In this document: one piece after another, positions 42,455-54,613 of the stretch
How the letters are laid out: each line of letters begins with the position of its first letter
Numbering within the stretch: the first letter of the stretch is position 1
Assembly (NCBI RefSeq): GCF_048771995.1
Contig: NC_133050.1
Span: 694,501 to 758,500 of the forward strand
Direction of reading: 5' to 3'
DNA from: Taeniopygia guttata
Taxonomy: Eukaryota > Chordata > Aves > Passeriformes > Estrildidae
DNA: 64,000 nt
Notes under the pieces: model-generated
Database searches by the model: none
The model's input: the letters and a program-made list of their open reading frames with translations, nothing else
Told to the model about the DNA's origin: nothing
Program-made: the position numbers and the translations under genes

Positions 42455-42935
42455 AGAAAGGAAAGATTTTGCAGAAAGCTCAGCAGCTCTCAGAGGATGA
42501 GCACCCACAGGCAGTGACCGGGGCTGCAGGAGTGGCAGAAGAAGGCCCTGCAGCACTTGGGCACAAAGGCCTGAATGTTCTCCAGGGCTGCAGTGTGGTG
42601 GGTCCCCGGTGGGATGGGAGCTCAGAGAGCCCTGACAATCCATGTCCATGCAGGGGTGGACTCGCTCCTCTTGAGGGTGCTGCTGTCTGTGCTTGCAGTG
42701 TCCTTGTGGGCTGCAGCTGGAGCCCTGACTCCTTCCCAGGGGCTGTTTGGGTGGGCTCTGCCCTGGCCAGGAGGGCAATGCCTCTGCCGGATGCTTGTGG
42801 AAGCAAGCTGCTGAAGGCAAGAAGGGATGAGCAAAAGGCCAAGCTGAAGGCAAAGGCCATGGCAGAGTTCCCACAGCCCCTGAGGGATCAACCCCAGGGC
42901 CCAAGGGGGCCCCAGCACCCAGGGGACGGCGTCGG
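42455..42935 (+). pseudogene. gag C-terminus with inverted segment, copy B
   Basis: 42,569-42,800 is the reverse complement of 8,680-8,911 and splits the text that is continuous at 8,530-8,680 in copy A. The basic KARRDEQKAKLKAKAMAEF stretch follows the inverted piece. Confidence 0.75.
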
Positions 42936-43643
42936 CAAAAGCAATCCGGATTGCTCAGCAACCACTGAAAGGAATAATCCATATAAAAGGGATTGTGGAA
43001 GCCATAGACTCAGAGCTCATTTTACAGGAAAGATCCTCCAGGGGGTTATGGCAGCTTTAGGAATACAATGGGACCTCCAGAACCCCTGGCACCCCCAGAG
43101 CTCAGGCTGGGTACAAAGAATGAATGGGGATGGAAAGAAACACCTTTGGAAGCTGGGGATAGAAACCAAGATGCCATGGGTACGGCTTTTGCCATTGGCT
43201 TGGGCAAGAAGAAGAGCCAGACCCAGGGCAGATATTTAATTCTCTCCCTTGCAATTGATCTTGGGAATTCCTTACCCTGGGAATTCTCCACCTAGTGCAG
43301 GGTGGAGATAAGGGATGCACATTTAAAGCAGTCTGTGGCCAGAATCCTGTCTCTGGTGCAATCTCTCCCCCAGGAAGCTGGGCTGGCACAGAGCCTGCCT
43401 TGGCACTTTGCTGTTGCCAACATCCCAGCAGGACATCGGCTCCTGCCTAAGGAGTGCAGAGCAGCACCACTGGTGGCCAAGTGGCGTGGCCCGTGCCAAG
43501 TGGCCCCGAGGCCAGAAACAGCCGCCAGCACAGCTGAGCACGGGGGGACCCCTCAGCCTCGGCTCCAGGTCTCTGCAGCCCCGGAGATTTGCACTTCCCG
43601 CCTGCAGCAGGAGGATGGGAGGCCCCCACTGAGCCTGCACTGA
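42936..43643 (+). pseudogene. Integrase remnant, copy B
   Basis: RAHFTGKILQGVMAALGIQW and NPWHPQSSGWVQRMNGDGKK are followed, in another frame, by the C-terminal PLVAKWRGPCQVAPR. It joins directly to the gag end because reverse transcriptase and RNase H are deleted. Confidence 0.7.
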
Positions 43644-45204
43644 AGGCAGCGCAGCAGCAGCCAGGGCTCCACAGCGGGGCAAGGCCCTGGGCCTGCCCAC
43701 ACATCCTCTGCTGAAATCCTCGGCCTGGCCACCCTCCTTTGGCAGCTCCAGCCACCGGGGACAGCCCTTGCTGCCACTGCTGCAGCTTCAGCGCTCTCTG
43801 GGCCTGCCCTGCCACAGCTGCTGGGCAAGAGCACGGCACAATTCCACTCTGGCTCTCACTTACACTCACACACTGCCCTGCCTGCCATGGCATTGATGGA
43901 AAATACACCAGCTCATAGACTTTAACATTGTTAACCTTTGATTTCTCTACTCAGGCTTGCTTTGCCTTGGCCCTGGGGAAAGAAATGTTAAAGGTTTTGT
44001 TAAGGGATGTTACACCACTCAATGGAGATGAGTTTAACACCTCAACACACTGGGAATGGCCCAAAAGATACCCACAAAGATAACACCCAGCAGCAAAACA
44101 TCAACCCCAGCAGCAAACACCTACCCCAGACACTGCCAGGGCTGCAGACACCTGGTCTGCAAAAGGCTGAGAAGGAAATCAGCACTTCCCACCTCATTAA
44201 CAGCTGAAGCAAAGAAATCCGGGGCCACGAGGAAACCAAATACTAAAAACTGCACAGCCTGAAACTACATAACATTTAACCAGTGGATTTAGACTGGTTC
44301 AGACTGTATCAAGTTCGGGAAAAATCGAGTAAAACCTACGTGTCATGGAACGGTTTTCTCTGCACACCCGGGCTTAGTGGGGATGGAATGATTTCTGCAG
44401 CACATCCTGGCCAGAATTAAGGAATGCCTTGACTCTTCCACTAAACATAGTGGTAGAGTTTTTCTTTTTCCTGCAGTTTCAGTGCAAAGTTTATAGCATT
44501 GGAGTATTTTTTGTAATAATCCTACTTCTATATTGCCGGTTAGGTTTCGGTAGGGATATGAGAATGAGTTTTTACTCCGAGGAGAAGGGGAAGAAAGTGA
44601 ATTGCTCTGGAATTTTTTTGTCTGTGTTTTATGTGGCTCGTAGAGATACCAAAATTTTGGTCTGCGTTTTTCAACGTTCACCTTTAGGCTGCACTTCGCA
44701 AAACTAGAAGAGATTTAAATGTGACCCTTTTACCCATAAACAGTAAACACATGATCTGAAGGAAAAAAAAAAATCAGCAGGTTGTGGGGGGGCCACATGT
44801 GAGGCTGCTGAAGGCTGCTCTGGAAGAGAAGCTGCATTCCAGGAACCCAGGAGAGGAGCTTTAGAAATGCAAATCAGTACGGCTGGGGCAGAGTGGGGAA
44901 AATGTACCTGGCTCTTCTTGCCTGGGGCAGGAATTGGCTGATTCCCTCTGCCCCTCACCCCAAGCTCTGCCTGCTTGCACAGATGGAATCTGCAGGGCTG
45001 AAGGCAGAGCCCATGGTGAGGATCTGACTCTGAAACAGAAATGGCTGAGGCTGCAAAGGGAAACAGCAAATGGAGAATGTTGTGAAAACTTCATTAAAAT
45101 AAGGGGGGGGGATCATCCCCCTGCCCACTCCAACATCTGCTGCCACTGTCTGTGCTGTACAGGGTGTATCAGAGCACTGGGGCTTTTGCTAGAACAAGTC
45201 CAGG
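43644..45204 (+). other. Decayed env surface region, copy B
   Basis: Same text as 11,211-12,759 with scattered changes. No reliable frame. Confidence 0.35.
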
Positions 45205-45880
45205 GAAATTAGTTTGAATTCAAGTATTTGATGCTGTATTTAGAAAAATGCAGTCATTCATGCATCCCCAGCTTGAGGGAGCACACAGAAATAGGGAAAA
45301 GATGAAGGGCCACCAGAAAAAATCCTACAACACCATGGACCAGACCCTGGGAACCCAAACCAATTCACATCAGGAGACAGAGGACCCATTTATCATTTCA
45401 ATGGCATCATTAGATTACAAACTGTCCTCGAAAAAAACCAACCAGACAGCTCCAGCTCCTGACCTTCCTGCTGACCAATCCACTGAAATGAGGAACACAA
45501 CATTTCACTAGGGGATGGGACCAGATTTTCTGTTAGCAGAAAAAGGAGGAGTTTGTGGAGAACTAAATGATTCAAACTGCTGTTGGCAAAGAGACGACAA
45601 AGGTAAAGTCCTGAGAAAGATAAAAAAGGAAATAGGTGAACAGTTTATGTATTGGTCCAAACATGGAAAGGATGGTAATGGGACACACTTTCGTGGCTCC
45701 TGGGCAGACCAGGGGTTAAACGAATGCTGCTTCTCCTCTTCTGTGCTGCAGCAACTCTCATCTTTTTACCATGCTCCACACCTTGGCAGTGCAGCTCATC
45801 CAGCAGCTGAGCCAGGGGATGCAGGTGGCAGCCAGGCCTCCTGATCCACAAACAGCTACAAAAGGACAGGGAATGAGGGC
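45205..45880 (+). pseudogene. env transmembrane subunit remnant, copy B
   Basis: A frame from 45,515 keeps FLLAEKGGVCGELNDSNCCW, with the conserved GGVC and CC cysteines. Upstream, NQTAPAPDLPADQSTEMRN resembles the preceding heptad-rich helix but is in a frame closed by a stop. Downstream the hydrophobic membrane anchor is not recognisable. Not functional. Confidence 0.65.
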
Positions 45881-46383
45881 ACCGAGAATAATCCCAAAAC
45901 CCAAGAGGACCCGGGAAGAACAAAACAGAGTCAAGGATTGAATCTGCCTGGAGATAGGGCCGGACACTTGTAGATAAGGAAGTAACGGGGGAAAACCATC
46001 AGTTCCAATAAATTTCACAAATTGACCCAGACAGCTGCTCAAAGTCCCGAACTTCCAGGGGAAAAACAAAGACTTAACAGAGCCATGAATATCGGCTGGT
46101 ATAAAAAGGAGGGTGCATATTAACGAGGACAGGCAGCAGGCGCATCGGGAAGTCTGAACCTTCCAAGGACCTCAGCCCGTGGGCAAAGGCAGAGGGAGAT
46201 GCGGCCGGGAAAATGAGGATAAAAAGGAGGCTGCGGACTACAACCATGGCAGAGAGCGCACGGCAAATGCCCCACGGCCTCTCCCCGTGCTCGGCAATAA
46301 AGTCACTTTTACAGGACTCCTCGCTCTCCTCCGGCCACAGAAACCTCCGGCGACGGGAATTTCCCCGCACGCTCCCGGCTGCG
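45881..46383 (+). mobile_element. 3' LTR of class I provirus, copy B
   Basis: Matches 13,461-13,965, with AATAAAGTC at about 46,296. Confidence 0.65.
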
Positions 46384-46387
46384 GGGC

Positions 46388-46988
46388 AGCCCCCTCTGTC
46401 CTACCCACAGCAGCCGGGCCGAGCCAGCGCTGCTCCGGCAGCGGCTCCTGCCCAGGCCCCGGCGGGAAGGAGACCGCGGGCAGCCGCTCCCGCCGCGCCC
46501 TCAGCCCGGGGCCAGCATGGCCCGGACACGGCACCACCGACCCGCCGCAGCCCCCTGCCGCCCCCTCCGCCCGCAGCCAGCCCCGAGCCCCCGCAGAACC
46601 CAGCGCGGCTCCCACCTGCGCCGGGGCCGCCTCCGAGCTCCGCCGACGCCGCCTCACCGCGCTCCGGCCGCTGCCGCCGCTCCCGGGCCCGCACAGACGC
46701 TCCTGGCGCCAATGGCGCCGCTGCCCGCCCACGGCCGCCCTCAGCCCGCCGCCGGGGCCGTGCTGCGTCCCGCTCCCACCAATCAGCGCGCCGCAACCGC
46801 GACTGACGGCACTAGCGGCCAATGGCAGCGAGCTGGGGGCGGGCTCTGCGCACGGCCCAGACTCGCCCCGCGCTCTCAGGGCCCCCCGCGCTGCGTGAGG
46901 GCAAAGCCGGAGATGAGCAACAGCCCCGTGACGGGCCTGGGCCCGAGGCGGGATTGAGCTGCCCACACAAACAAACTTCTCCGCACCT
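46388..46988. promoter_or_regulatory. CpG island with CCAAT boxes, copy B
   Basis: Near-identical to 13,970-14,570 (CCAATGGCG, CCAATCAGCG, CCAATGGCAG). Candidate promoter of zinc-finger gene 2 at 50,248, or a bidirectional promoter with the LTR. Confidence 0.6.
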
Positions 46989-47568
46989 CCCGCCACGGCT
47001 TTCCCGGCCCTGCGCCTTCCGTGCCTCCGGCTCTGCGGGAAGCCCGGGAGCCTCACTTCTCCTGCCCCTCATTAGTGCCTCGGTGCTTCGCTTTGATTTC
47101 CCCCAAAAAGGGAAACCTGCCCAAAGCCCTGTGGGTGAGCGGGGGAGGGGAGAGATTTCTGGCAGAAAACTCCAAAGACTCAGAGCAGGATGAGGAGAAG
47201 TCAGTGCAGAGCCTTAAATGCAGCTTTCCCCACGCCTCCCTGCTCCCAGCTGCACCTCCTCCCCCGGCAAGGCAGGAGACAGGGAATGGGGCCGTGCTCA
47301 GCTCATCCCCCGCGGCTTCTCCCTCTGCTCAGGGACAGGAGTCGTTCCCTGCTGCACCCTGCGCTCTCTCCCAGCCGAGACTTCTCCAGGAACTTCTCCG
47401 AGCCGAGTCCATCCCCTGGGGCACAGCCCCCTCCAAGTGCTGCAGCGTGGGTCACTGTGCCACGGGCTCGGTCCTGCCAGGCCAGGCTGCTCCAGCGGGG
47501 CCCCTCTGCCCACGGGGTCACAGCCTCCTCTCAGGCATCCCCGAGCTCCAGCCTGGCTCCTCCAGGGG
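46989..47568. other. Sequence between CpG island and VNTR, copy B
   Basis: Matches 14,571-15,150. No gene recognised. Confidence 0.35.
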
Positions 47569-47628
47569 CTGCAGGGGGATCTCTGCATCCCCACGGAGCT
47601 GCAGGGGGAATCTCTGCAGCCCCATTGT
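47569..47628 (+). repeat. 30-bp VNTR, two units, copy B
   Basis: Starts at 47,569 and 47,599. Contrast seven units in copy A. Confidence 0.95.
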
Positions 47629-48278
47629 AATATATGTTATGGAATAATTCGTGCTTATGTAAAATATACATCAAGTCAGTTGTGCTTGTACAAAAAGATT
47701 CTTAAAGTTTTAAAGGACCAGAAGCAGCAGCCGGGGCTGCAGAAACCACAGATGACAGAGAAAGAAAGACCTCATTTACAAATGAAAAACGTGGCTCGGT
47801 GCAGAGATGGGCTCTTTCCGGGGGCAATCCAGGAGGCATCCAATGTGTAAAACCCATAATATATGGCTCTTTGCACATAATTACTGTATGTATTATGTTA
47901 GTTTGATTCGTAGTGCTGTATTAACATTTTAATAGTATGATAAATGTAGTTTTGTAGTTTAAATTAAGCTTTAGTAGTTAAAATAGAAACTCCTTACGTG
48001 TTTTGTTTTTTATTTTAAGGAATGAGAGAGTTGCTTTGCCGTAACCATCACAGAACGCCTAAATCTTCCAGAGAAGTGGAATTTATGGCTTTCTTGTCAG
48101 AAGAAGCTAATTTCTTCAAGCCTTGCCATAGTGATTAGAGGAAACAGTTGGCATATAACAGACAAGAGTTTCTTGTTTTAAATAGAATGTATGCATAACC
48201 ATGAAGGATATATGAATATGCAATAGTGTAGTTTTAAGGGTGATTCCTTTGTTCACAAGGTATGCTTGTTGTGGCTTA
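47627..48278 (+). mobile_element. AT-rich LTR-like block, copy B
   Basis: Same as 15,358-16,012, from TGTAATATATG to TATGCTTGTTGTGGCTTA. Assignment uncertain. Confidence 0.4.
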
Positions 48279-48782
48279 AGTGCCCGAGAGCTCCGGGCTG
48301 GAGCGGAGGGGCTGCGGGAGGAGGAGGAGGGACAGGAGGAGCGGCGGGAGCAGGAGCGGGAGAATCCCGCCGCTCGCACCGCCCGCACGCCGGGGCTGCA
48401 GCACCCCCTGCCCCGCCAGCATCGCCCCAGCCCCGAGCCGCAGGGCGGGGGGAGGCCGAGCTCGCCCCGGCTCTATCGAGGGGTCTCCGGGAGGATTTTT
48501 CTGGAGAGCGCTCGGAGCCGGCAGATGCTGAGCCCCGGATCCCTCCGGGCTCCCCAAGAGGAGCTTTTTCGGGGGCAGAGGAGCTGTGATCGCCCCTCGG
48601 AGGGTCCCGGGGGACCACGCGGGGCTGGCCCGGTGCTGACAGGGCGGGACATTGGTTTTGGGGATTCCCGTGAGAGCCGGGGCTGCGGAACGTGGGACCC
48701 CCGGGGCGGCAGAGGGGAAGGGGCGATACCGGAGCTGGGGGACCCCCGGCAGCCGGAGATGAGGCGGGGACGGGACCCCTGA
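48240..48782 (+). CDS. Unrecognised GC-rich open frame, copy B
   Basis: 180 codons, paralogue of 15,999-16,514 with a slightly longer N-terminus because an upstream ATG is in frame. It holds the charged GLREEEEGQEERREQER and an Arg/Gly/Pro-rich tail. No domain is recognised; may not be a gene. Confidence 0.25.
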   Translation: MIPLFTRYACCGLSARELRAGAEGLREEEEGQEERREQERENPAARTARTPGLQHPLPRQHRPSPEPQGGGRPSSPRLYRGVSGRIFLESARSRQMLSPGSLRAPQEELFRGQRSCDRPSEGPGGPRGAGPVLTGRDIGFGDSRESRGCGTWDPRGGRGEGAIPELGDPRQPEMRRGRDP

Positions 48783-48959
48783 GCCTGGCAGGGCCTGTCC
48801 TGGGGTGACCTCACGATGCTCGTACCCCCATTGGTCCGTTTGGCCCCGAAATGAGTTCTGCACCTTCAGGGCTGGTTCTGAGAGCAAAGAGGGGGAGGAA
48901 GAAGCGTGCAGTTTGTTTTCAGGAGCTGCACTCACCCCTCCACATTCCGGCTCCTGGGC

Positions 48960-49466
48960 TGCTGAGATGCCTTAAGGAGCTGGGACAGAGGCCAGACGGA
49001 GCCAAGAGGAATAAAGAGGATATTTATTGAAGTGCCTTCAAAGGCCACACCCTGGCAGTGCCGGAGCCATGGTCGGGGCTCTGCCCGGATGGCTCCGAGA
49101 TGGAAGCAAAAGAGGGCTTGGTCATGAGTTCTCACATTTTTATATGGAAGCAAAAGAGGGCTTGGTCATGAGTTCTCACATTTTTATAAGTGTTAGTCCA
49201 GTTGCATACAGGATTTAACAGCCCAATTAATAGCTTCAAATTATGAACTTTCATCCTTCTTGCTTGCCTGCCCTATGCTTTTCCTGTTGTTTCTGCTTTG
49301 GGCCTGAAGTTTGAAGAGATTGTCCTTGACTCTCCAGCTAGAACAGGATTGTTTTGTCTTCACCACCCTGTGAAAAGATCCCAGGAACACTTAATCTAAA
49401 GCTAGAAGCTGCACACCGAAACAGAACAGAAAAACTTAAACCTGAGGTATCAGTTGTCTGCCAACA
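48960..49466 (-). mobile_element. Solo LTR, antisense, copy B
   Basis: Counterpart of 16,695-17,154. It carries an extra tandem copy of a 44-bp segment (ATGGAAGCAAAAGAGGGC..TTTTTAT) at about 49,099-49,188, absent from copy A. Confidence 0.65.
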
Positions 49467-49918
49467 GAAAGCAGGACAGAGCTCTCCTTTGCTTTTAGTT
49501 AGTTTTTAGCTCGCTGAGGCAGAGAAGTTCTCTGGGCTGTGGTTTTTCTTTTTCTTTGGAGCTGTTTAAACCTGCTCTGGACTGAACACCAGAAGAGCAC
49601 TGGCAGCTCACACCTGTGGCCCACCAAGCTGGGCCTGGTCCCCGAAGGGACTGATCAGAGCCTGAGTGAGCCGAGCTGCAGCCCATGGAGGGACTTTCTG
49701 AGTTTGTCATCTCTTTTGTAGCAATAACAGATTTTATTGTTTATTATTGTTCATGTTTTGTGCTGGTGAATGCTTTGCCTGTTAAATAAACAGGTTTTTT
49801 TTGTTTTTCTCTTAGGAAATCTTTTCCCAAACTGGTTGGGGGAGAGACCACTTGAATCTGCTTTCTAGAAAATCCCCTTTGGATGTTTTCTCCCAAACTT
49901 GCCCTAAACCAGGACAGG
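49467..49918 (+). mobile_element. Solo LTR, sense, copy B
   Basis: Counterpart of 17,155-17,607, with AATAAACAGG near 49,786. Confidence 0.55.
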
Positions 49919-50274
49919 GTGGTGGGGAGGGGGGAGCCCCAAGTGCCTGGACTGGGGAGAGACTGGAGAGGGGGACCCTTGTCCTGCAAAACCCCCCCAG
50001 CATCCCTAAGCAGGACCCTGGAGAAGGGGGATCCTCAGGGCCCATGAGGATCCCCATCAGCCCTGAGACGGGGGACACCAGAACCCCAGAGGCATGAGAC
50101 TGGAAATGGGACACTCCTGGTGGCTTTTTTTTTTATTCACTCATGATTTTGGAGTTTTTTATGGACACCTGGAGACTTCTGGAAATGGATTTGGGCAGGA
50201 GGAATCCCCAACGCAAGGTGTTCACACCTTGTTTTTCCTCACACCAGGATTTCCCACTCCCAAACTTTGGCTGG

Positions 50275-51177
50275 ATGGAAGAGGAGGCTGTGAGGAAAAT
50301 GCCCTGGGACCCCCAGGCAGGTGAGGAGGAAGTCAGTGCCCCTTTCCCCCTCTCTCCTGCTCCATCTCCCAGCCCAGCACAGCCCCCGGCTGCAGGACAG
50401 CCCCGCTGCCGGTGCCCTCCTGCCGGGGATGCACTGGGGGGATCTCCTTGCCCTTCCCTGTGGCACGGAGGCAAATCCCATCCTCTCCTTGTCCTTCCTC
50501 CCCCAGAGCAGGAGCTGAGGATGGAGAGCAGGGAGGACAAATCCCCCCAGCAGAACATTGTGGAAGAAGCTGTTTTGAGTGGCTCCATGGCAGAGGAATC
50601 CAACGGGGAGGAAAAGCCCCAGAGATCCCACAGGAGGAGGGGCTGCACCTGCAGATCACCAGGACCTGAGGAGGAAAGACCCACCCTGTGCCGGGGAGGT
50701 GGGCAGAGTTTCAGCCAGGAATCAGAGCTGGTGGTCCAGGAGCAGCCTCATGACAGGGAGAGGCCCTACGAGTGCTCGGAGTGTGGGAAGAGCCTCAGGA
50801 AGAGTTTCAACCTGATCTGCCACCAGAGGATCCACACTGGGGAACGGCCTTACGAATGCTTGGAATGTGGGAACAGCTTCAGCCACAGGTCTGACCTAAT
50901 TGTCCACCAGAGGTTCCACACTGGGGAGAGGCCCTACAAGTGTCCTGAGTGTGGGAAGAGGTTTCACACCAGCTCCCATCTCCTTGTGCATCAGCGGATT
51001 CACAGACAGGAGAGGCCCTTCCGCTGCCCCGACTGCGGGAAGGGCTTCAAGCACAACTCCACCCTCGTCACCCACCAGCGCATCCACACCGGGGAGAGGC
51101 CCTACGAGTGTCCCCGGTGCAGGAAGAGCTTCTCAGACCGCTCATTCTTTACCCGGCACCAGCGGAGGCACCGGTAA
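50275..51177 (+). CDS. C2H2 zinc-finger protein 2, copy B, five fingers, two exons
   Basis: Predicted nuclear DNA-binding protein. The first exon begins at 50,248 after CACACCAG; I place the start at 50,275 ([15 protein letters not shown]). A donor CAG/GTGAGG at 50,320/50,321 and an acceptor CCTCCCCCAG/AG at 50,506/50,507 splice in phase to give ..[14 protein letters not shown], so the coding parts are 50,275-50,320 and 50,507-51,177, 238 residues. The region 50,321-50,506 also happens to be open. Five C2H2 fingers follow; finger 1 has Leu in place of the core Phe and finger 5 has Phe in place of the core Leu. It ends HQRRHR-stop. The copy A paralogue is broken. Confidence 0.85.
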   Translation: MEEEAVRKMPWDPQAGEEEVSAPFPLSPAPSPSPAQPPAAGQPRCRCPPAGDALGGSPCPSLWHGGKSHPLLVLPPPEQELRMESREDKSPQQNIVEEAVLSGSMAEESNGEEKPQRSHRRRGCTCRSPGPEEERPTLCRGGGQSFSQESELVVQEQPHDRERPYECSECGKSLRKSFNLICHQRIHTGERPYECLECGNSFSHRSDLIVHQRFHTGERPYKCPECGKRFHTSSHLLVHQRIHRQERPFRCPDCGKGFKHNSTLVTHQRIHTGERPYECPRCRKSFSDRSFFTRHQRRHR

Positions 51178-52229
51178 GGGAAGCCCTGCGAGAACCCCGC
51201 CTGCAGGAAGAGCTTCGTGCGCTGCTCCAGCTCCATCCCCATCAGAGGACCCACCCTGGTCAGAGCCCTGGTGACCCACATGCCCTGTGATACACAGAGG
51301 GAAGTGGCTGCTGTTATTTTATTTTGCCTCTTATTATCTTTTATCTTCCTCCCTTCAAAACACAGAAAAATGGGGTTAAAATCAACAAATTCATCAAAAG
51401 CATTTAAAGCCTCACATTTTACTTGTGTTTTGAGGAATCTTGGGTTCCAGAAGATATCTGTGAGGATATGGGGGAGTTTGGGGGCTATTTGGTTTAGTTG
51501 TCTTTATTTCTTGGCACTCCAAAAGATGAGAGGGACTGATCTTTCTGCTCAAATCCACTCAGTGCCACTAAAAGCTGCTGAATCCCACCCCAAAATTACT
51601 CGATTCCACTGCCTCTCAGGGTGAAATTGGGTTGGAAGTGAATTGGGCAATGAGGGATGCAAATCAGGAGGGTGAGATGAGCATTGGGTGGGGTGGGATG
51701 GGTGGGATGGGGATTGGGAGGTGTGAAATGGGGGAAGTACAGCTTGGGAAGGGATCTTGATGTCCAGGAGGGGTGGGATGGGTAGAGGTTGGCATTTGGG
51801 AGGTGGGGTGGGGTCTGGAATGAGACAGCCAAAGTTTGGGGGTGATTAAGATAGGGGGAGCCCATTACTGAGTGAGTGTTTGAATAGTCTACATTCATGA
51901 GGAGCTGCTGGGTTGTCTCACATTCCTGAGGCAGTTTTGGGGCACTCCCCAGCTCTTGGGGGGTTTCCTGAGAGCAGCTCCATGGAGCCCAATGCCAGGG
52001 GTGGTTGCCACGGGCATGAGCTCAGAGCAGTGCCAGAGTCCATTGCCTTGGTGCTGAGAGCAGAGAAATGATGAATGGCCCCAGACATCTCCAGTGTGTG
52101 TTTGTGGAGGCCTGTGAGCTTACTGGGGAGAGGGTAAAAGTGATCCCCTGGAGAATTGCACCGTAGGGTCTGGGCATTCCTCACAGCTCAGGGTGAGGAC
52201 AGAAACTTCCCCCATGGAGCTCTGCAGCA
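51178..52229 (+). other. 3' flank of zinc-finger gene 2, copy B
   Basis: A decayed extra finger-like phrase ([10 protein letters not shown]) follows the stop, then T-rich and G-rich sequence. Matches 18,857-19,904. No other gene is seen. Confidence 0.4.
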
Positions 52230-52650
52230 CTGTGTTAATTTGTCCCAGTTCTGTCCTCCCCTTTGGCCCGTTGGCCTTTCCTACCCCTTTTACCCTGATA
52301 TGTTCATGTTCTAGCAAGTTCTCCCTTCCCTGTTTTCCCATTGGTTTATGTGCCCACCTATCCACCCTGCCATTCCCTATTAGTCCCTTTCCCTGTGTAC
52401 CACCCCTAAACCCTGAGATCCCTGACGCTCTCCTCCAGCCCCTCTTTTCCCATATTTATACCCTAAACCCTCCTTTGTCTTTGTCTTTAACCCCCAGAGC
52501 CCTGGAGCGTCAGACCCTGATAAACCCTCGTTGGAGCTCCATGCCTGGGCCCTCCCGTGTCCTCACTGCCGAGCTGCTCCGTGTGTGTGTGTGTGCTGGG
52601 CTCCCGTGGCTCTGCCCGTTAGCACAAAACACTCCCAGGGAAAGTTGTGC
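52230..52650 (+). mobile_element. Solo LTR, sense, copy B
   Basis: Counterpart of 19,905-20,325: TGTTAATTTGTCCCAG start, CATATTTATACCC, CTGATAAACCCTCG. The GT run is shorter here. Confidence 0.6.
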
Positions 52651-52669
52651 CGCCACCACCACAGACTGA

Positions 52670-53005
52670 CAGTGTCCCTGGGGACCAAGAGGCCACTGTG
52701 ACACTGTGGGACCAAGGAGAGCATTGCTGCCCTGCCAGGCCTCATGGAACCAAGGATCCTCTGTGACACTGCAGGGCCTTGGGGACCACGGTGACATTGT
52801 GACACTGCAGGGCCCAAGGATCCAAGGGACTTTGTTTCACCAAGGGGTCCCATGGAACCAAAGGGACATTGTGACACTGGGAGGCCTCATGGAGTCATGG
52901 AGACCATTGGGACACTCTGGGGCCACATGGAACCGTGGTGACACCAAGTTGTCTGGGAGGGCCTGGTGTAACCAAAGGGACATTGTGACACTGAGGGGCC
53001 CCTTG
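52670..53005 (+). repeat. ~37-bp minisatellite, copy B, forward
   Basis: Same family as 20,335-20,625 with about one or two more units before the CR1 fragment. Confidence 0.8.
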
Positions 53006-53009
53006 GAAC

Positions 53010-53400
53010 CAAGGACATCTTTGCAGATGACACCAAGCTGGATGTGGGTGTTGATCCGCTGGAGGGTAGAAGGGCTCTGCACAGGGCCCTGGACAGGCTG
53101 GATCCAGGGCCCAAATCCATCAAGGTGAGGTTTAACAAGTCCAAGTGCTGGGTCCTGCACTTTGGCCACAACAACCCCTGCAGCGCTACAGGCTGGGGAC
53201 AGAGTGGCTGGACAGCAGCCAGGCAGAAAGGGACCTGCAGGGACTGATGGACAGCAGGCTGGACATGAGCCAGCCGTGTGCCCAGGTGGCCAAGAAGGCC
53301 AATGGCTCCTGGCCTGGATCAGGAATGGTGTGGCCAGCAGGACCAGAGCTGCTGTGCCAGCACTGATCTGCCCCCAGCTCTGCACACAGACATTGCTGCT
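53010..53400 (+). mobile_element. CR1 LINE 3' ORF2 fragment, copy B
   Basis: It retains ADDTKLDVGVDP in addition to [18 protein letters not shown], so it is more complete than the copy A fragment. Still frameshifted. Confidence 0.8.
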
Positions 53401-53681
53401 GCAGCTCCAGAGAAGGCAACAAAAGGGCATCTCTGGAGAAAAGTCTGCTGGGAAATCCTTTAGTTCCTTGAAAGCCACCGAGAGTGCAGCCCCTCATTGA
53501 CACAGTCTGTGGGCACAGGAAGGTGAAGAGAAACAAAAGGATAAATGGCACAATGACATTTCTTTCTAATGTGGAAAACATTAAAATGTAAAACAAAGAA
53601 AAAGAACCTTCAAAACTAAACCAACAAGAAGTATCAAAGATGACTTTTATTACAAGTGATTTGTAGAAATTGGCCAGCAGT

Positions 53682-54613
53682 TTAATGTTCCTGAAAGCAT
53701 CCAGTCATCAGTCTCCACACTGCAGCCTTGAGCTCCTGGTTCCTCAGGCTGTAGATGAGGGGGTTCAGGGCTGGAGGCACCACCGAGTACAGAACTGACA
53801 GGGCCAGATCCAGGGATGGGGAGGACATCGAAGGGGGCTTTAGGTGGTTAAATACACCAGTGCTGATAAACAGAGAGACCACAGCCAGGTGAGGGAGACA
53901 GGTGGAAAAGGCTTTGTGCCGTCCCTGCTCAGAGGGGATCCTCAGCACAGCCCTGAAGATCTGCACATAGGAGAAAACTATGAACACAAAACAACAAAAT
54001 GCTAAAAATATAGAAAACGCAAGAAACCCAAGTTCTCTGAGATAGGATTTGGAGCAGGAGAGTTTGAGGATCTGTGGGATTTCACAGAAGAACTGGCCCA
54101 GGGCATTGCCATGGCACAGGGGCAGGGAAAATGTATTGGCTGTTTGCAGCAGAGCATTGAGAAAGGCACTGGCCCAGGCAGCTGCTGCCATGTGGGCACA
54201 AGCTCTGCTGCCCAGGAGGGTCCCGTAGTGCAGGGGTTTGCAGATGGACACGTAGCGGTCGTAGCACATGATGGTCAGGAGGAAATACTCTGTTCCCATG
54301 AAGAAGATGAGCAGAAAAACCTGAGCAGCGCATCCTGTGTAGGAGATGTTCCTGGTGTCCCAGAGTGAATTGTGCAGGGCTTTGGGGACAGTGGTGCAGA
54401 TGGAGCCCAGGTCGCTGAGGGCCAGGTGGAGCAGGAAGAAGAACATGGGCGTGTGCAGGTGGTGGCCACAGGCTACGGCGCTGATGATGAGGCCGTTGCC
54501 CAGGAGGGCAGCCAGGGAGATCCCAGGAAGAGGCAGAAGTGCAGGAGCTGCAGCTGCCGCGTGTCTGCCAGTGCCAGCAGGAGGAAGTGGCTGATGGAGC
54601 TGCTGTTGGACAT
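53682..54613 (-). pseudogene. OR14-like olfactory receptor, copy B, frameshift in TM1
   Basis: Paralogue of 21,240-22,172. From TM1 (GISLAALLGNGL) through MCYDRYVSICKPLHY, KAFSTCLPHL and NPLIYSLRNQELK to the stop at 53,682 the frame is open. The expected start MSNSSS lies at 54,613 in another frame, because one base is missing near 54,520-54,524 (GAGATCCCAGG against GAGATGCCCAGG in copy A). Without that start the first transmembrane helix is wrong, so it is probably a pseudogene. An alternative upstream ATG gives an unrelated N-terminus. Confidence 0.88.

Larger units (their letters stand above)
40958..46383 (+). mobile_element. Class I ERV provirus, copy B, deleted and rearranged
   Basis: Counterpart of 4,147-13,965. 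The 5' LTR (from about 40,958, its first part deleted; TATA at about 41,130) and 3' LTR (about 45,880-46,383; AATAAAG near 46,296) remain. Missing are reverse transcriptase and RNase H, and a 232-bp piece is inverted and moved. Neither solo LTR of copy A is present. Confidence 0.75.
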
